NCBI GenBank assembly: GCA_030037735.1
Contig: JASHQC010000034.1
Span: 1-40,273, forward strand
DNA length: 40,273 nt
Direction: 5' to 3'
Origin: Thermoplasmata archaeon
Lineage (GTDB): Archaea; Thermoplasmatota; Thermoplasmata; Lutacidiplasmatales; UBA184
Below, one piece after another: positions 14,410 to 22,813 of this stretch; within the stretch, counting starts at the first letter, position 1; the number at the start of each line of letters is the position of its first letter. Below the pieces are notes generated by a model that was not told the origin of the DNA, made no database searches, and was given only the letters and a program-made list of their open reading frames with translations. A program made the position numbers and the translations under genes.

Positions 14410-14454
14410 ATTAGCCCATCCAGTTGCACCTGGTTTCCTGTCGCTCATCACGCG

Positions 14455-14492
14455 ACGAACCCGCCTCCGCCTGGGAAAGGCGGGGCGTCGGT
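14455..14492 (-). repeat. Hairpin in the flippase 3' region
   Basis: On the minus strand, CCCCGCCTT...AGGCGGAGGCGGG can fold into a GC-rich stem and is followed by GGTTCGTCG. It lies 20-57 bases past the stop codon of the flippase-like gene, so a 3'-end or processing role is possible. A hairpin plus GGTTCG arrangement recurs at 33448-33475. Confidence 0.3.
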
Positions 14493-14511
14493 CTCGCGGA
14501 AGCGCGAAGCG

Positions 14512-16224
14512 CTACGGCTTGGGAGGCTTAGCTGCATTCCTATTCGATGCGACGACCGGGTCAGAAATCTCCCGCCAGCAGATCCGCGCGAGCTGGTTGC
14601 CCCATCGTTCGGGGAGGCCAAGAGCGCTCGCGTAAACCCGGACATCTTGACGCGAGAGCTCACCGACCGCGATGAGGACGCTCACGTAGACGACCAACGC
14701 GAGGGCCCCGATGGCCACGAGCTGGTACCACCGGTTCACGTCAAAATATGCGTTGATGCTCGCGAGCGCGTTAAGCCGGGACATCACCAGAAACTCGGCG
14801 ACCGCGGCGAGAGGAATGGTCCAGAGAGGCCTCCAGCGGAACGGGACCTTCATGTTCGTGTAGAGAAAGTAAGTGTTCAGCGCCAGCGCCGCGATCGACG
14901 AGAGAAGCGCCGCGAACGCAATCGCCGCGAGACCGGTGAATCCGAAGGCCCAGACCCCCCCTTTGATGAAGGCGAAGATCCCCACGAACAGCACCACGAC
15001 CTGGAGCGACGTGAGGTAGAACTCCAGGCGCTGGAGCCCGGTCGAGTTGAGCGCGGTTCCGATGATCTGGCTCAGCGCGAGGGGAATGGCCGAGACCGCC
15101 AGAATCGCGAGAGGAGTGGCGCCGCCCCCCGCGCCCGGCAACGGCCCGAGGTAGGATTTCTGGTAGAGGATGAGTAGCAAATTGACCCGGTAGACGACGA
15201 ACAGGACCGCGCCGGGGACGACCATCATGCCCGTGTACCGGAGGGCACGCCAGATTCGGTCGCGGAGCAGCTCCATCTCCTTCCGCTCGTGAAGGCCCGC
15301 GAGGTGGGGGAACAACGGGACGATCACGGCGGTCGGCAGGGCCAACAGCAGCACGCGGAACCCATTCGCTGCGTTGAAGATGGCCACGGCCGCGGTATCA
15401 TAGAAGGCCCGGGTGAGAATCGGCATCGCGTTCGTGACGAGGTACAGGAGTCCCATGCTGCCGAGCAGTGGCCACGAGTAAGCCAGGAGGTGCCGGAACT
15501 CGACCCAGCGCGGTCGAGCGACGTGTTTCCACACCACCGGCACCGCGATCGCCGACGACGCGATGGCGCCGAGGACATACCCGCCCGTGAGACCCCAGAT
15601 CGCGTGGGCATTCACAGCTCCGGCCACCGTGGGAAACGTGAGGGCGACGACCACGAGCGCGCTCGTCCGAACCAACGACTCTACGAGGGTTGGCAGCTGA
15701 CCACGAATCGAGTTTCCCAATCCAATGTAGAGCTGCCCGTAGACCACGCCGGGCGTCCACAGGAGGGGGAGCAGCATGAACACCGCCAGGCAGAGGTACA
15801 AGCTCGAGGAAGCGACCGTCAGCCCGCCCGTCATCGACACGATGCCGATGTACGGAGCGATCGCCAGAAGGGCGGTGCCAAAGAGCGCGACGAAGACGAT
15901 GCGCGACGTGAAGTAGGTGCCCGCGAATCGCTTGCTCGCCGGATCCCGAGCGACGTAGTAAACGAACGCCGAGCCGATCCGTAACTCTCCGAGCATGTTG
16001 ATCGAGGAGGCGAGCAGCAGGTTGAACTGGACGAATCCAACGAGGGCGAGTCCTGCGCCCGGGGAGGCGATCTGCCGAGCGATGAAGAACGAACTGATGT
16101 AGCCGACCAGCTGGGTGATGAACGTCACGGCGTAGACGAAGCTGGAACTGATTCCGAGCGGACGCTCTTGTGAAGCGGCGCCCGCCGCGGCCGTCGGCTG
16201 CTGCGAGGAAATCGGGCCCGCCAC
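14512..16224 (-). CDS. Polysaccharide flippase-like (MATE/MOP superfamily) membrane protein
   Basis: This 570-residue polytopic protein has about 14 hydrophobic segments in the layout of Wzx/RfbX-type flippases. The N-terminal segment GISSSFVYAVTFITQLVGYISSFFIARQI is followed by an LALVGFVQFNLLLASSINMLG helix. Members move lipid-linked sugars across the membrane for glycan or S-layer glycoprotein assembly. The many N-glycosylation sequons in the surface protein at 23423-26002 would need such a system. No glycosyltransferases lie beside it. The start is GTG 16224, with GTATAA at 16258-16263 on this strand 36 bp upstream. The C-terminus is hydrophilic and basic (RNAAKPPKP). The specific cargo is unknown. 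Confidence 0.8.
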   Translation of the reverse strand: MAGPISSQQPTAAAGAASQERPLGISSSFVYAVTFITQLVGYISSFFIARQIASPGAGLALVGFVQFNLLLASSINMLGELRIGSAFVYYVARDPASKRFAGTYFTSRIVFVALFGTALLAIAPYIGIVSMTGGLTVASSSLYLCLAVFMLLPLLWTPGVVYGQLYIGLGNSIRGQLPTLVESLVRTSALVVVALTFPTVAGAVNAHAIWGLTGGYVLGAIASSAIAVPVVWKHVARPRWVEFRHLLAYSWPLLGSMGLLYLVTNAMPILTRAFYDTAAVAIFNAANGFRVLLLALPTAVIVPLFPHLAGLHERKEMELLRDRIWRALRYTGMMVVPGAVLFVVYRVNLLLILYQKSYLGPLPGAGGGATPLAILAVSAIPLALSQIIGTALNSTGLQRLEFYLTSLQVVVLFVGIFAFIKGGVWAFGFTGLAAIAFAALLSSIAALALNTYFLYTNMKVPFRWRPLWTIPLAAVAEFLVMSRLNALASINAYFDVNRWYQLVAIGALALVVYVSVLIAVGELSRQDVRVYASALGLPERWGNQLARICWREISDPVVASNRNAAKPPKP

Positions 16225-16257
16225 CGGAACTCTCTTCGCCGACGGTTCCCCGTGTTC

Positions 16258-16263
16258 TTATAC
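16258..16263 (-). promoter_or_regulatory. TATA box of the flippase-like gene, possibly shared
   Basis: GTATAA on the minus strand (TTATAC on the plus strand) is the clearest TATA element in the 106-base divergent region. It is 36 bp before GTG 16224. On the plus strand it could also serve the NUDIX gene, leaving a leader of about 40 bases before GTG 16331. Confidence 0.5.
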
Positions 16264-16330
16264 CCCTGCGCCGAACGGTGCTCATCGCTCGGCGCCGACA
16301 ACGGCACGAGGGGCCGGAAATCGTGATGAG

Positions 16331-16831
16331 GTGAGCGCGCCCTCTCTTCCCCCGCTTCCGCCTCCGCACACGCGGCTCGGAGTCGGCGGGGTTCTGTTGC
16401 GCAACGGCCGGGTGCTGGTCAACCGGGCCGTCTATCGCACCCGGTTCACCATACCTAGCGGCTACGTCGAACCCGGAGAAGGAATCGAGGCAGGGCTGCG
16501 CCGAGAATTCGAGGAAGAAACGGGCGTACGCGTGTTAGTAGGCCCGCTGCTGCTAACGCGGCACAAGGTTATCACCCCGGGCGAGAGCGACATCTACTTC
16601 GCGTTCCTTCTGGATTATCAGGGCGGATCCGCGGAGGCGCGGCCCCCCGAAATCGCCGAAGTCCGGGAACCGACGCTGGAGGAAGCTCTCGCGGCGCCCT
16701 GGATTTCCGAATTGTCCCGACTGGCCATCCGGCTCGCGGGCGAGAAGGCGCTCGGCTGGCCCCGGTCCCGCTGGCCTGGAGGCGAGGTCCCCGGCCTGCT
16801 TTCGGAAACGTTTCACCCGCTTGAAGAATAG
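16331..16831 (+). CDS. NUDIX hydrolase
   Basis: This 166-residue NUDIX hydrolase splits nucleoside diphosphates linked to another moiety, using Mg or Mn. The full NUDIX box is present from G44 to V66 (GYVEPGEGIEAGLRREFEEE, then TGV), with the REFEEE catalytic helix intact. The family strand GVGGVLLRNGRVLVNRA precedes it, and TRFTIPSGYVEPGE is the usual lead-in. The closing third is Pro/Trp-rich and not diagnostic. The start is GTG 16331, just after overlapping TGA stops at the end of the divergent promoter region. The substrate (ADP-ribose, NADH, a nucleotide sugar or an oxidised nucleotide) cannot be told. The gene is convergent with a VOC protein, with about 30 bases between. Confidence 0.9.
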   Translation: MSAPSLPPLPPPHTRLGVGGVLLRNGRVLVNRAVYRTRFTIPSGYVEPGEGIEAGLRREFEEETGVRVLVGPLLLTRHKVITPGESDIYFAFLLDYQGGSAEARPPEIAEVREPTLEEALAAPWISELSRLAIRLAGEKALGWPRSRWPGGEVPGLLSETFHPLEE

Positions 16832-16861
16832 AGGCCGCACTTCAACCCCCTCCAAAGGAAG

Positions 16862-17263
16862 CTAGTCGCCGCCCCGCGAGGCGGGGGGTTCGTCGGGAGC
16901 TTCGGCCTCCCACAGCTCGACCCAGACTCCGTCGGGGTCCGAGAGGAACACCAGCCTCTCGTTTCCTTCGCGGAAGGCAGGGATTCGGACCTTGCCTCCC
17001 AGCGCCTTGAGGCGTTCGACGGTCGCCTCGAGGCCTTCGACCCGGAAACCGAGGTGATCCAACTCGTCGCCCTCCCGGTAGGGTGGCGCATCCGGGTAGA
17101 AATTGAGCTCGAGCTGCGCCTTGGTGATGGGATCCTCCAAGGTTTCCCAGATCCCCCCGGCCGCCATCCGGCCGGAACTGTGGCGACGGAGACCCAACCC
17201 GTCGCAGTAGAACCGCCGCGACCGGTCGAGGTCACGGACCCGGATCCCGACGTACTCCAGCAC
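16862..17263 (-). CDS. VOC-superfamily (glyoxalase-like) protein
   Basis: This 133-residue protein shows two beta-alpha-beta-beta-beta half-modules of the vicinal-oxygen-chelate fold: MLEYVGIRVRDLDRSRRFYC and LDHLGFRVEGLEATVERLKALGG, ending in FLSDPDGVWVELWE. The expected metal ligands are partly present: H in LDHLGF and E in VELWE, while the first-strand position (Y/V in LEYVGI) lacks the usual His. It could be a glyoxalase I-like lyase, an epimerase or a resistance protein. The C-terminal tail (APDEPPASRGGD) is disordered. It is divergent from metallophosphoesterase B across about 120 bases and convergent with the NUDIX gene. Confidence 0.83.
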   Translation of the reverse strand: MLEYVGIRVRDLDRSRRFYCDGLGLRRHSSGRMAAGGIWETLEDPITKAQLELNFYPDAPPYREGDELDHLGFRVEGLEATVERLKALGGKVRIPAFREGNERLVFLSDPDGVWVELWEAEAPDEPPASRGGD

Positions 17264-17355
17264 GGGGACGCGCAGTCGAATCTCCGCTAAATCGGTTAGG
17301 GAAGAGGCCGGCGGCGCGAGAAGCCCCTCGAGCGGCCGGGCGGCGGTGGTCTGTG

Positions 17356-17361
17356 TTATAT
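17356..17361 (+). promoter_or_regulatory. TATA box of the second phosphoesterase/nucleotidyltransferase operon
   Basis: TTATAT is centred 27 bp before GTG 17385. This decides the start of the phosphoesterase: transcription should begin at or next to that GTG, giving a leaderless message and ruling out the longer frame from GTG 17346, which would begin upstream of the TATA box. Confidence 0.6.
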
Positions 17362-17384
17362 CTCGCCCTCGATTTTGGCCCGCA

Positions 17385-18341
17385 GTGGGGCGCTTCCGGG
17401 TCTATTTCGTCAGTGACCTGCATGGCTCTGAGGTCTGTTTCCGAAAATTCCTCAACTCCGCGCCCGTCTATTCCCCCGACCTCTTGATCTACGGTGGGGA
17501 CATCCTTGGCAAGACCCTCGTTCCGATCTTCCACGACGAGAACGGCGGGTACCGCTGGTATCCGACGGGCCACGGTGCTCAGCACGTACCGAAGGACGAC
17601 CTCCCCGGCGTTCAGCGGAAGGTCGCCGATTCCGGCCGATACACCCTCGTCACGACTCCCGAAGAGTGGGCCCGATTACAGAAGGCTCCCGAGGAGATGG
17701 AAGCGCTCTTCGGGCGCCTGGCCCTGGAGCGCCTGCGCCACTGGCTCAACCTGGTCGAGGAGCGGCTCACGCCCACGAAAATCCCGGTCGTAATGAACGT
17801 AGGGAACGACGACACCAACGAAGCGCTGGAACTCATCCGGAACGAGGGGCCCGCGAACATGCTGGTCCCCGAGGGACGGGTGGTCCAGGCCGGCCCGTAC
17901 GAGTTCTTCGGCTGCGGGTACGCGAACATGACCCCGTGGCACTGCCCAAGGGACCTCGAGGAAAAGGACCTCGAGCAGGTACTCGATCGCACGCGCGGGC
18001 AGATTGGGAATCCGCGCCGAACGATCCTCGACGTCCATGCTCCCCCGTACGGAACCTCGCTCGACATGGCGGCCGAGCTGGACGCGGAGTTCAAGCCGCA
18101 GGTCGTAGCAGGGCACTTGTTGATGCACCACGTGGGGTCGACCTCGGTCCGAGAGTTGGTCGAGTCGGTTCGGCCGGTGGCCGGCCTCTTCGGGCACATT
18201 CACGAATCGCGGGCCGTGGACACCGTCGAGGGGGTCCCGGTCTTCAACCCCGGCAGCGCCTATTTCAGCGGCCAACTCCAGGGCCTGCTCCTCGACCTCG
18301 ACGGCGACCACGTGCTTTCCCATCTGTTCGTCCTGGGGTAG
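17385..18341 (+). CDS. Metallophosphoesterase, copy B of the duplicated module
   Basis: This 318-residue calcineurin-like phosphoesterase is a clear paralogue of 7252-8208. Metal ligands appear in order: SDLHGS (D11, H13), GGDILGK (D39), VGNDD in place of the common GNH[DE], DVHAPP, and LFGHIHES. Both copies also share LHGSE-CFRKF, TPWH, and a GLL/GLI-hydrophobic C-terminus, and have the same length when started at GTG 17385. The nucleotidyltransferase B gene starts three bases after the stop, so the two proteins are probably made together. GNDD is known among Icc-related archaeal phosphoesterases and need not mean loss of activity. The substrate is unknown. Reversal or processing of a product of the partner is an inference from the repeated association. 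Confidence 0.87.
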   Translation: MGRFRVYFVSDLHGSEVCFRKFLNSAPVYSPDLLIYGGDILGKTLVPIFHDENGGYRWYPTGHGAQHVPKDDLPGVQRKVADSGRYTLVTTPEEWARLQKAPEEMEALFGRLALERLRHWLNLVEERLTPTKIPVVMNVGNDDTNEALELIRNEGPANMLVPEGRVVQAGPYEFFGCGYANMTPWHCPRDLEEKDLEQVLDRTRGQIGNPRRTILDVHAPPYGTSLDMAAELDAEFKPQVVAGHLLMHHVGSTSVRELVESVRPVAGLFGHIHESRAVDTVEGVPVFNPGSAYFSGQLQGLLLDLDGDHVLSHLFVLG

Positions 18342-18344
18342 CGG

Positions 18345-19133
18345 GTGCCGGACACGGTTCGCCTCGAGGAAGCTCCCTTCATCGGGGAGATCGAGCGGAT
18401 CGTCCGACTGGCCGAGGAACGCGGAATCGTGCTGAGGGCCTGCGGGTCCGTGGGCCTGTACTACCGCCTGCGCCATGACCCGGGCGCTCGCGCCGTCTAC
18501 CTGCTGCGGGATGGAACCTCCCGCGTCACCCCACTCTTCAAGGACCTGGACTTGGCGAGCCAGGAGAAGCACTCCAGCAAGATCTACAAGCTCCTCGTCC
18601 AGGAGCTCGGCTACACGGAGGACCGGGAGACCAACGCGCTCTTCGGGATGTACAGGAACGTCTTCTTCCATCCTGCCTTCTCCATCGACATCTTTTACGA
18701 TGTGCTGCATTTCAGCCATGATATCCCTCTCAAGGACCGGTTCCCGCCGGGAGTGACGCTCACCCCCGAAGACCTGGTGCTCGGGAAACTGCAGATCCAC
18801 AAGACGACGACCCGGGACCTGATGGACCTCGGCGCGGCGGCGATGGCCTTTCACGTTGCCGGGCTGGACCGAGACTACCTCTCCACGATCGTGGGCGACG
18901 ACTGGGGGTTCTGGTACGACTCCGATCAGAACCTCCGACGGAGCAAGGAGCTAGTCTCGAGGCTGCCGACCGATGGGGACCCGGCAAAGCTCGAGATCGC
19001 CTCTCGTGCGGAGCGTCACCTCCAGGAGTACATCGACTTCCTCGCCAACGTGCCGAAGACGCGCCGGTGGGAGAAGCGGAGGGCCAAGGGGACCTCCGAG
19101 CCCTGGTACGAGGACGTGGACGAACTCCACTAG
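18345..19133 (+). CDS. Nucleotidyltransferase-fold protein, copy B of the duplicated module
   Basis: This 262-residue protein has the same plan as 6211-7245 at lower overall similarity. The core reads RACGSVGLYYRL (G34, S35), FKDLDLAS (D67, D69) and a third acidic strand FSIDIFYD (D115). LVLGKLQIHKTTTRDLMDL (K148, D158, D161) matches the conserved Lys/Asp helix of AbiEii/MNT-type nucleotidyltransferases. DDWGFW (185-190) recurs from copy A and is followed by a helical C-terminal region. Copy B lacks the roughly 30 N-terminal residues and the long middle insert of copy A. GTG 18345 sits three bases after the phosphoesterase stop, indicating translational coupling. The stop overlaps the convergent ureohydrolase by 4 bases. 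Function and substrate are not established. Confidence 0.72.
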   Translation: MPDTVRLEEAPFIGEIERIVRLAEERGIVLRACGSVGLYYRLRHDPGARAVYLLRDGTSRVTPLFKDLDLASQEKHSSKIYKLLVQELGYTEDRETNALFGMYRNVFFHPAFSIDIFYDVLHFSHDIPLKDRFPPGVTLTPEDLVLGKLQIHKTTTRDLMDLGAAAMAFHVAGLDRDYLSTIVGDDWGFWYDSDQNLRRSKELVSRLPTDGDPAKLEIASRAERHLQEYIDFLANVPKTRRWEKRRAKGTSEPWYEDVDELH

Positions 19134-20083
19134 CCGTTCCCGGAACGGCGCCGTGCGACGGCGGACATCGCTTCGAAGAGGGCGTTGGCGGCGGTGAGGG
19201 CCGTCACCTGGCCCATGTGGTCGTACTGCGGAGCCACCTCCACCACGTCGAACCCGACCACATGAAGCCGGTGCAGCGCTCGCAGGAAATGAATTAGCTC
19301 CCGGCTGGTGAGCCCGCCCGGCTCGGGAGTGCCGGTGCCCGGGGCGAACGCGGGGTCCAGGACGTCGATGTCGAGCGACACGTAGACGGGCTGGTCCCGG
19401 ATCTCCGCCACAATCTCGTCCATAATCGGGGCGTACCCGCGAACGTCCACATCCTCGGTCGTATACGTGCGATGGACGATTGCCGCATTGTTCGGCACGT
19501 CCTCGGCGCTGTACAGCGGGCTCCGGATCCCGACCTGGAACACGTTGCTCTTCGTGACGAGTCCTTCTTCGTACGCCCGCTTCACCCACGTGCCGTGGGT
19601 GAACCGTTTCGTCCCCCAGTAGGCCTCCCACGTGTCGAAGTGGGCGTCGAAATGGAGCAGGCTCACCGGTGTCCCAGCGGCCGCGCGCTGGGCCCTGAGG
19701 ATGGGAAGCGTGATGGAGTGGTCCCCGCCCGCAGTGAAAGGTACGACGCCGGCCTGGAAGATCGGCCGCAGGCCTTCCTCGATCCGCTGGAACGTGTCCT
19801 CGAGGAAACCGGGCACCGGGTCGATGTCCCCGAAGTCCACGACATCGAGCACCCGGAACGGGTAGACCTGGGCGAACATGTTGTACGAACGAACCAGCCT
19901 CGAATTGTTCCGGATCGCCGACGGCCCTTCGCGGGCGCCGCTCCGGAAACTCGTCGCATCGTCCCACGGTATCCCCAGGAAAACGCCCTTCGCCGTCCGA
20001 AGGTCTTGGGATTGGGGTAGCCGGGCGAACGACGCGATCTGAGCGAATCGTGGGGACCGGCCCAGGCCCTGCGGGTCGGTCAT
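19130..20083 (-). CDS. speB: Ureohydrolase family enzyme (agmatinase/guanidinohydrolase)
   Basis: This 317-residue binuclear-manganese ureohydrolase releases urea from a guanidino compound. All metal motifs are present: GGDHS (H122), DAHFDT (D146, H148, D150) and SLDIDVLDPAFAPGTGTPEP (D238, D240). The family includes agmatinase, guanidinobutyrase, arginase and guanidine hydrolases, so the symbol is provisional. The preceding permease gene on the same strand ends 18 bases upstream of this start, so import and cleavage of one substrate is likely. If the substrate is agmatine, the products would be putrescine and urea. The N-terminal 30 residues are an extension before the usual start of the fold. 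Confidence 0.88.
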   Translation of the reverse strand: MTDPQGLGRSPRFAQIASFARLPQSQDLRTAKGVFLGIPWDDATSFRSGAREGPSAIRNNSRLVRSYNMFAQVYPFRVLDVVDFGDIDPVPGFLEDTFQRIEEGLRPIFQAGVVPFTAGGDHSITLPILRAQRAAAGTPVSLLHFDAHFDTWEAYWGTKRFTHGTWVKRAYEEGLVTKSNVFQVGIRSPLYSAEDVPNNAAIVHRTYTTEDVDVRGYAPIMDEIVAEIRDQPVYVSLDIDVLDPAFAPGTGTPEPGGLTSRELIHFLRALHRLHVVGFDVVEVAPQYDHMGQVTALTAANALFEAMSAVARRRSGNG

Positions 20084-20101
20084 CGCGACGAACCGGCCGG
20101 A

Positions 20102-21751
20102 TTAGTCCGGAGGGAGTTCCTTGAAGGCGAGCCCGATGTCAATCCCACGGGTCCGCTGGTTGTACCAGCGCGACGCGAGGAAGAGAATCGCCGCGCCGAT
20201 GAAAACGGCCACGATGATGATCGCCCCCGTCTCTTTGTTGGACGGGGTGAACGCGGCCGCGGCGCCTAGGAGCGGCAACGTGGCCACCAGATAGGCCGAG
20301 ACCAACGTCACCACGAACGAGAGACCCCCCGCGATGACGCTGAGCGGCTTGTGGTTCTTGAGACCCAGCCGCGCGAGCGACAGCGACGTGAGCATGACGG
20401 TGAGCATCGGAAGGAAGAACAACAGGAAAACGAACGGCGTGTACAGGGCCGTGTAATAATAGGTGAGGAACGGTAGCAGTATGATCCCCGCGACGCCGAT
20501 GAAGAGAATGCCCACCCACGGCTGGTGCGTCGACCGGGTAACGTTCCCCATCCACTTCGGAACGATGCGGTCCAGCGACATCGAGAGCATGAACCGGGAG
20601 AAAATGTAGAATCCCAGGATCAGCCACAACAGGTACCACGACGCGGAGCCGAGGAAGATAATTCCCAGCCAGATCGAGTTTCCGTGGGCGGCAAACGCCG
20701 GCGCCGACGTGAGTCCCATGGCAAAGGGCAACGTGGCCGTTACGCCGGTGGGACCGGGAATTCCGTAATCCGTGATCGCCACGGATCCGTTGAGGAAATT
20801 CATCCCGACCACGACTTCGAAGGTCCGTACGATGAGCACGGCGAAGGCGACCGACAGGAGGAACGAGATCGCCATCCCGGTGGTGATACTCCGGGAGGAG
20901 CGCTTGAACTCCCCCGCGATGTAGCTCGGCGCCGTGCCGAACATGTAGTAGAAGGCGAACAGTAACGGAACGAACAGGATCGTATTCGTAAGGCTCGACC
21001 CGTAGGCTCCAAAGTTCGCCGCGCCGTAGGCAGAGATGGCCTGGTAGTACGTCGGATCACCGGTATAGTTGTTCACGGCGTTGACGAAACCGGTGTGGCC
21101 CATCGCGAGCAGCAGGCCCACCGATACCAGGATTCCGAAGAGCTCGAGGATGAGGAGGGCTGAAAAGATCTGAAAGGCGACCTTAGGCTTCATGACGATC
21201 CAGAGGGCCATCGCGACGAGCGTCACGAGGATTCCAATAATGGTGATGTAGAGCGGATTACCGATGACGAGACTGATGCTGTTCCCCTCGGTGAGCAGGT
21301 GGGCATTGCTGGTGAACGCCCCCCACACGGCGAGGCTGGGCCCGACGCTCAGCGTCGAGAACCAGTACGGGAGCACCGCAGCGTAGATGATGACGTTGAG
21401 GAGGCGACCGAAGGCCGACAGGATGCCGAAGTAGGGGTGGAGCTGCCGGGACGAGTACACGTACTCCCCCCCCGACCGGGGCATCTCGATTCCGATCAAC
21501 GTGTACGTGACGATAATCGGGATGGCGATGAGGGCGGCCAGCGCCGTGGCCTGCATCAAGTTCGCCCCGGTGACGAACAGCAGGATGATCAGGAACAGAC
21601 CGAAGGCGGGGCCGGGTCCGAGCGAAATGAGGTTGATCGAGAAGGACTCGAAGGCCCCCAAGTCCTTGACCAGTCCACTGGTCTTTCGCGCGAAGACAGT
21701 CCTCTCAACTTCCGCGGTCGCGGCGGCCGTGGCGTCCGCTGTTGCAGCCAT
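20102..21751 (-). CDS. APC-superfamily amino-acid/polyamine permease
   Basis: This 549-residue polytopic permease has 12-14 helices. The APC hallmark EMPRSGGEYVYSSRQLHPYF follows helix 2. The soluble N-terminus (about 35 residues, Ala/Thr-rich, then KTSGLVKDLG) resembles that of the permease at 4453-6153 (RQTSGLVRTVG). The C-terminal tails also match (RTRGIDIGLAFKELPPD against SRGLPIDLINKELPPE), marking them as paralogues. The ureohydrolase follows 18 bases later, so a cationic guanidino compound, agmatine or arginine is the most economical cargo guess. The start ATG 21751 faces the nitrilase gene; the 209-base divergent region carries AT-rich patches that could hold both promoters. Confidence 0.9.
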   Translation of the reverse strand: MAATADATAAATAEVERTVFARKTSGLVKDLGAFESFSINLISLGPGPAFGLFLIILLFVTGANLMQATALAALIAIPIIVTYTLIGIEMPRSGGEYVYSSRQLHPYFGILSAFGRLLNVIIYAAVLPYWFSTLSVGPSLAVWGAFTSNAHLLTEGNSISLVIGNPLYITIIGILVTLVAMALWIVMKPKVAFQIFSALLILELFGILVSVGLLLAMGHTGFVNAVNNYTGDPTYYQAISAYGAANFGAYGSSLTNTILFVPLLFAFYYMFGTAPSYIAGEFKRSSRSITTGMAISFLLSVAFAVLIVRTFEVVVGMNFLNGSVAITDYGIPGPTGVTATLPFAMGLTSAPAFAAHGNSIWLGIIFLGSASWYLLWLILGFYIFSRFMLSMSLDRIVPKWMGNVTRSTHQPWVGILFIGVAGIILLPFLTYYYTALYTPFVFLLFFLPMLTVMLTSLSLARLGLKNHKPLSVIAGGLSFVVTLVSAYLVATLPLLGAAAAFTPSNKETGAIIIVAVFIGAAILFLASRWYNQRTRGIDIGLAFKELPPD

Positions 21752-21931
21752 GGTTCGTTTTCAGTGGCCAAGGAGTCGATTCGGAAAACCTGAGGGTCTC
21801 TGTCCCCGGGTCAACACCGATCGAACCGGTCCCCCGCGCACGAGGTCAGCAGCAAGTTTTGCTATCTAAATCCACCGATTTTGCCGGGTCGCCTTTTCGC
21901 TCACGCACTGCGCTGGGCCCGGTTACCGCCC

Positions 21932-21938
21932 TTTTCTA
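21932..21938 (+). promoter_or_regulatory. TATA-like box of the nitrilase gene
   Basis: TTTTCTA is centred 26 bp before ATG 21961. It favours the ATG start over the long upstream extension of the frame and predicts a leaderless transcript. Confidence 0.4.
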
Positions 21939-21960
21939 CCCGACGAGATTCCCTCGGACG

Positions 21961-22809
21961 ATGCGCGTCGCCCTGAATCAGTTCGCCCCCGAGTTTCCCG
22001 GACGGGATCGGAACTGGGAGCGGATCCGGGGGGCCGCGGAAGCGACCGAGGCGGATGTAGTGGTGTTCCCGGAGCTCACCTCGACTGGGTACATGTACCA
22101 GAACCGCGCCGAGATCGCGCCGTACAGCGACTCGCGGGAGGCGCTGCGTTCCCTCGGACCGATCGCACGCCAGCATGGCCGGCTGATCGTGGGCGGCTTC
22201 GCCGAGCGCGTCGGCGGAAAACTGTTCAACAGCGCCTACGCGGTCGGCCCGGACCGGACTTGGGTGTACCGTAAGATCCATCTGTGGAACATGGAGAACG
22301 AGATCTTCGGGACCGGCAACCAGGAGCTTACGTTCGAGTTCCAAGGCCACCGCATCGGGATCATCGTCTGCTACGACCTCCAGTTCCCCGAGCTGGCCAG
22401 TTACTATGCTGCCAAAGGAGTCGAGCTGTTACTCGTCCCCATGGCGTGGGCGGAAGAGCCGGTGCCGCTCGGTTCTCCGTTGCAGATTTACAATCACCTC
22501 GCTATCTCCACGGCATTCTCCCACGGGATCTATGTCGGAGTTTCCAACCGGGTGGGAACGGAACGGGGAGCGGTCTTTCCAGGACAATCGAGCCTGACCG
22601 ACCCGTTCGGCCGGATCCAATACCTCGATTCTGCGGAAGGCACCCTCCTCGCGACACTCGATTTCTCCCTGCTCGGAAAGGCCAAGCAGCCCAATCCACG
22701 GAACAATCTCGACACGGATCCGCGTCTCCGGATATCGCTCCCGAAGCCGGCGCCGGCCCGCCGAACGCGTCGGGCGAAGTATCGGCGCGGCCGCTCCTCT
22801 CGGCGCTAA
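21961..22809 (+). CDS. Carbon-nitrogen hydrolase (nitrilase superfamily)
   Basis: This 282-residue amidase-type enzyme of the nitrilase superfamily has the catalytic triad visible as E38 (VFPELTSTGY), K105 (YRKIHLW) and C137 (VCYDLQFPEL). These enzymes hydrolyse amides, N-carbamoyl compounds or nitriles. The chosen ATG gives MRVALNQFAPEFPGRDRNWE, a standard family start. The C-terminal 30 residues are very basic (ARRTRRAKYRRGRSSRR), an unusual tail that could bind nucleic acid or acidic partners. It is divergent from the permease/ureohydrolase pair, and an N-carbamoylputrescine-type or other step in amine breakdown is possible. The specific substrate cannot be read from the motifs. Confidence 0.87.
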   Translation: MRVALNQFAPEFPGRDRNWERIRGAAEATEADVVVFPELTSTGYMYQNRAEIAPYSDSREALRSLGPIARQHGRLIVGGFAERVGGKLFNSAYAVGPDRTWVYRKIHLWNMENEIFGTGNQELTFEFQGHRIGIIVCYDLQFPELASYYAAKGVELLLVPMAWAEEPVPLGSPLQIYNHLAISTAFSHGIYVGVSNRVGTERGAVFPGQSSLTDPFGRIQYLDSAEGTLLATLDFSLLGKAKQPNPRNNLDTDPRLRISLPKPAPARRTRRAKYRRGRSSRR

Positions 22810-22813
22810 CCCG

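Noticed and set aside
16862-16905. GC-rich hairpin followed by GGTTCGTCG at the end of the VOC gene
   Set aside because: It resembles the hairpins at 14455 and 33448, but most of it encodes the C-terminus of the VOC protein, so I do not call it a separate element.
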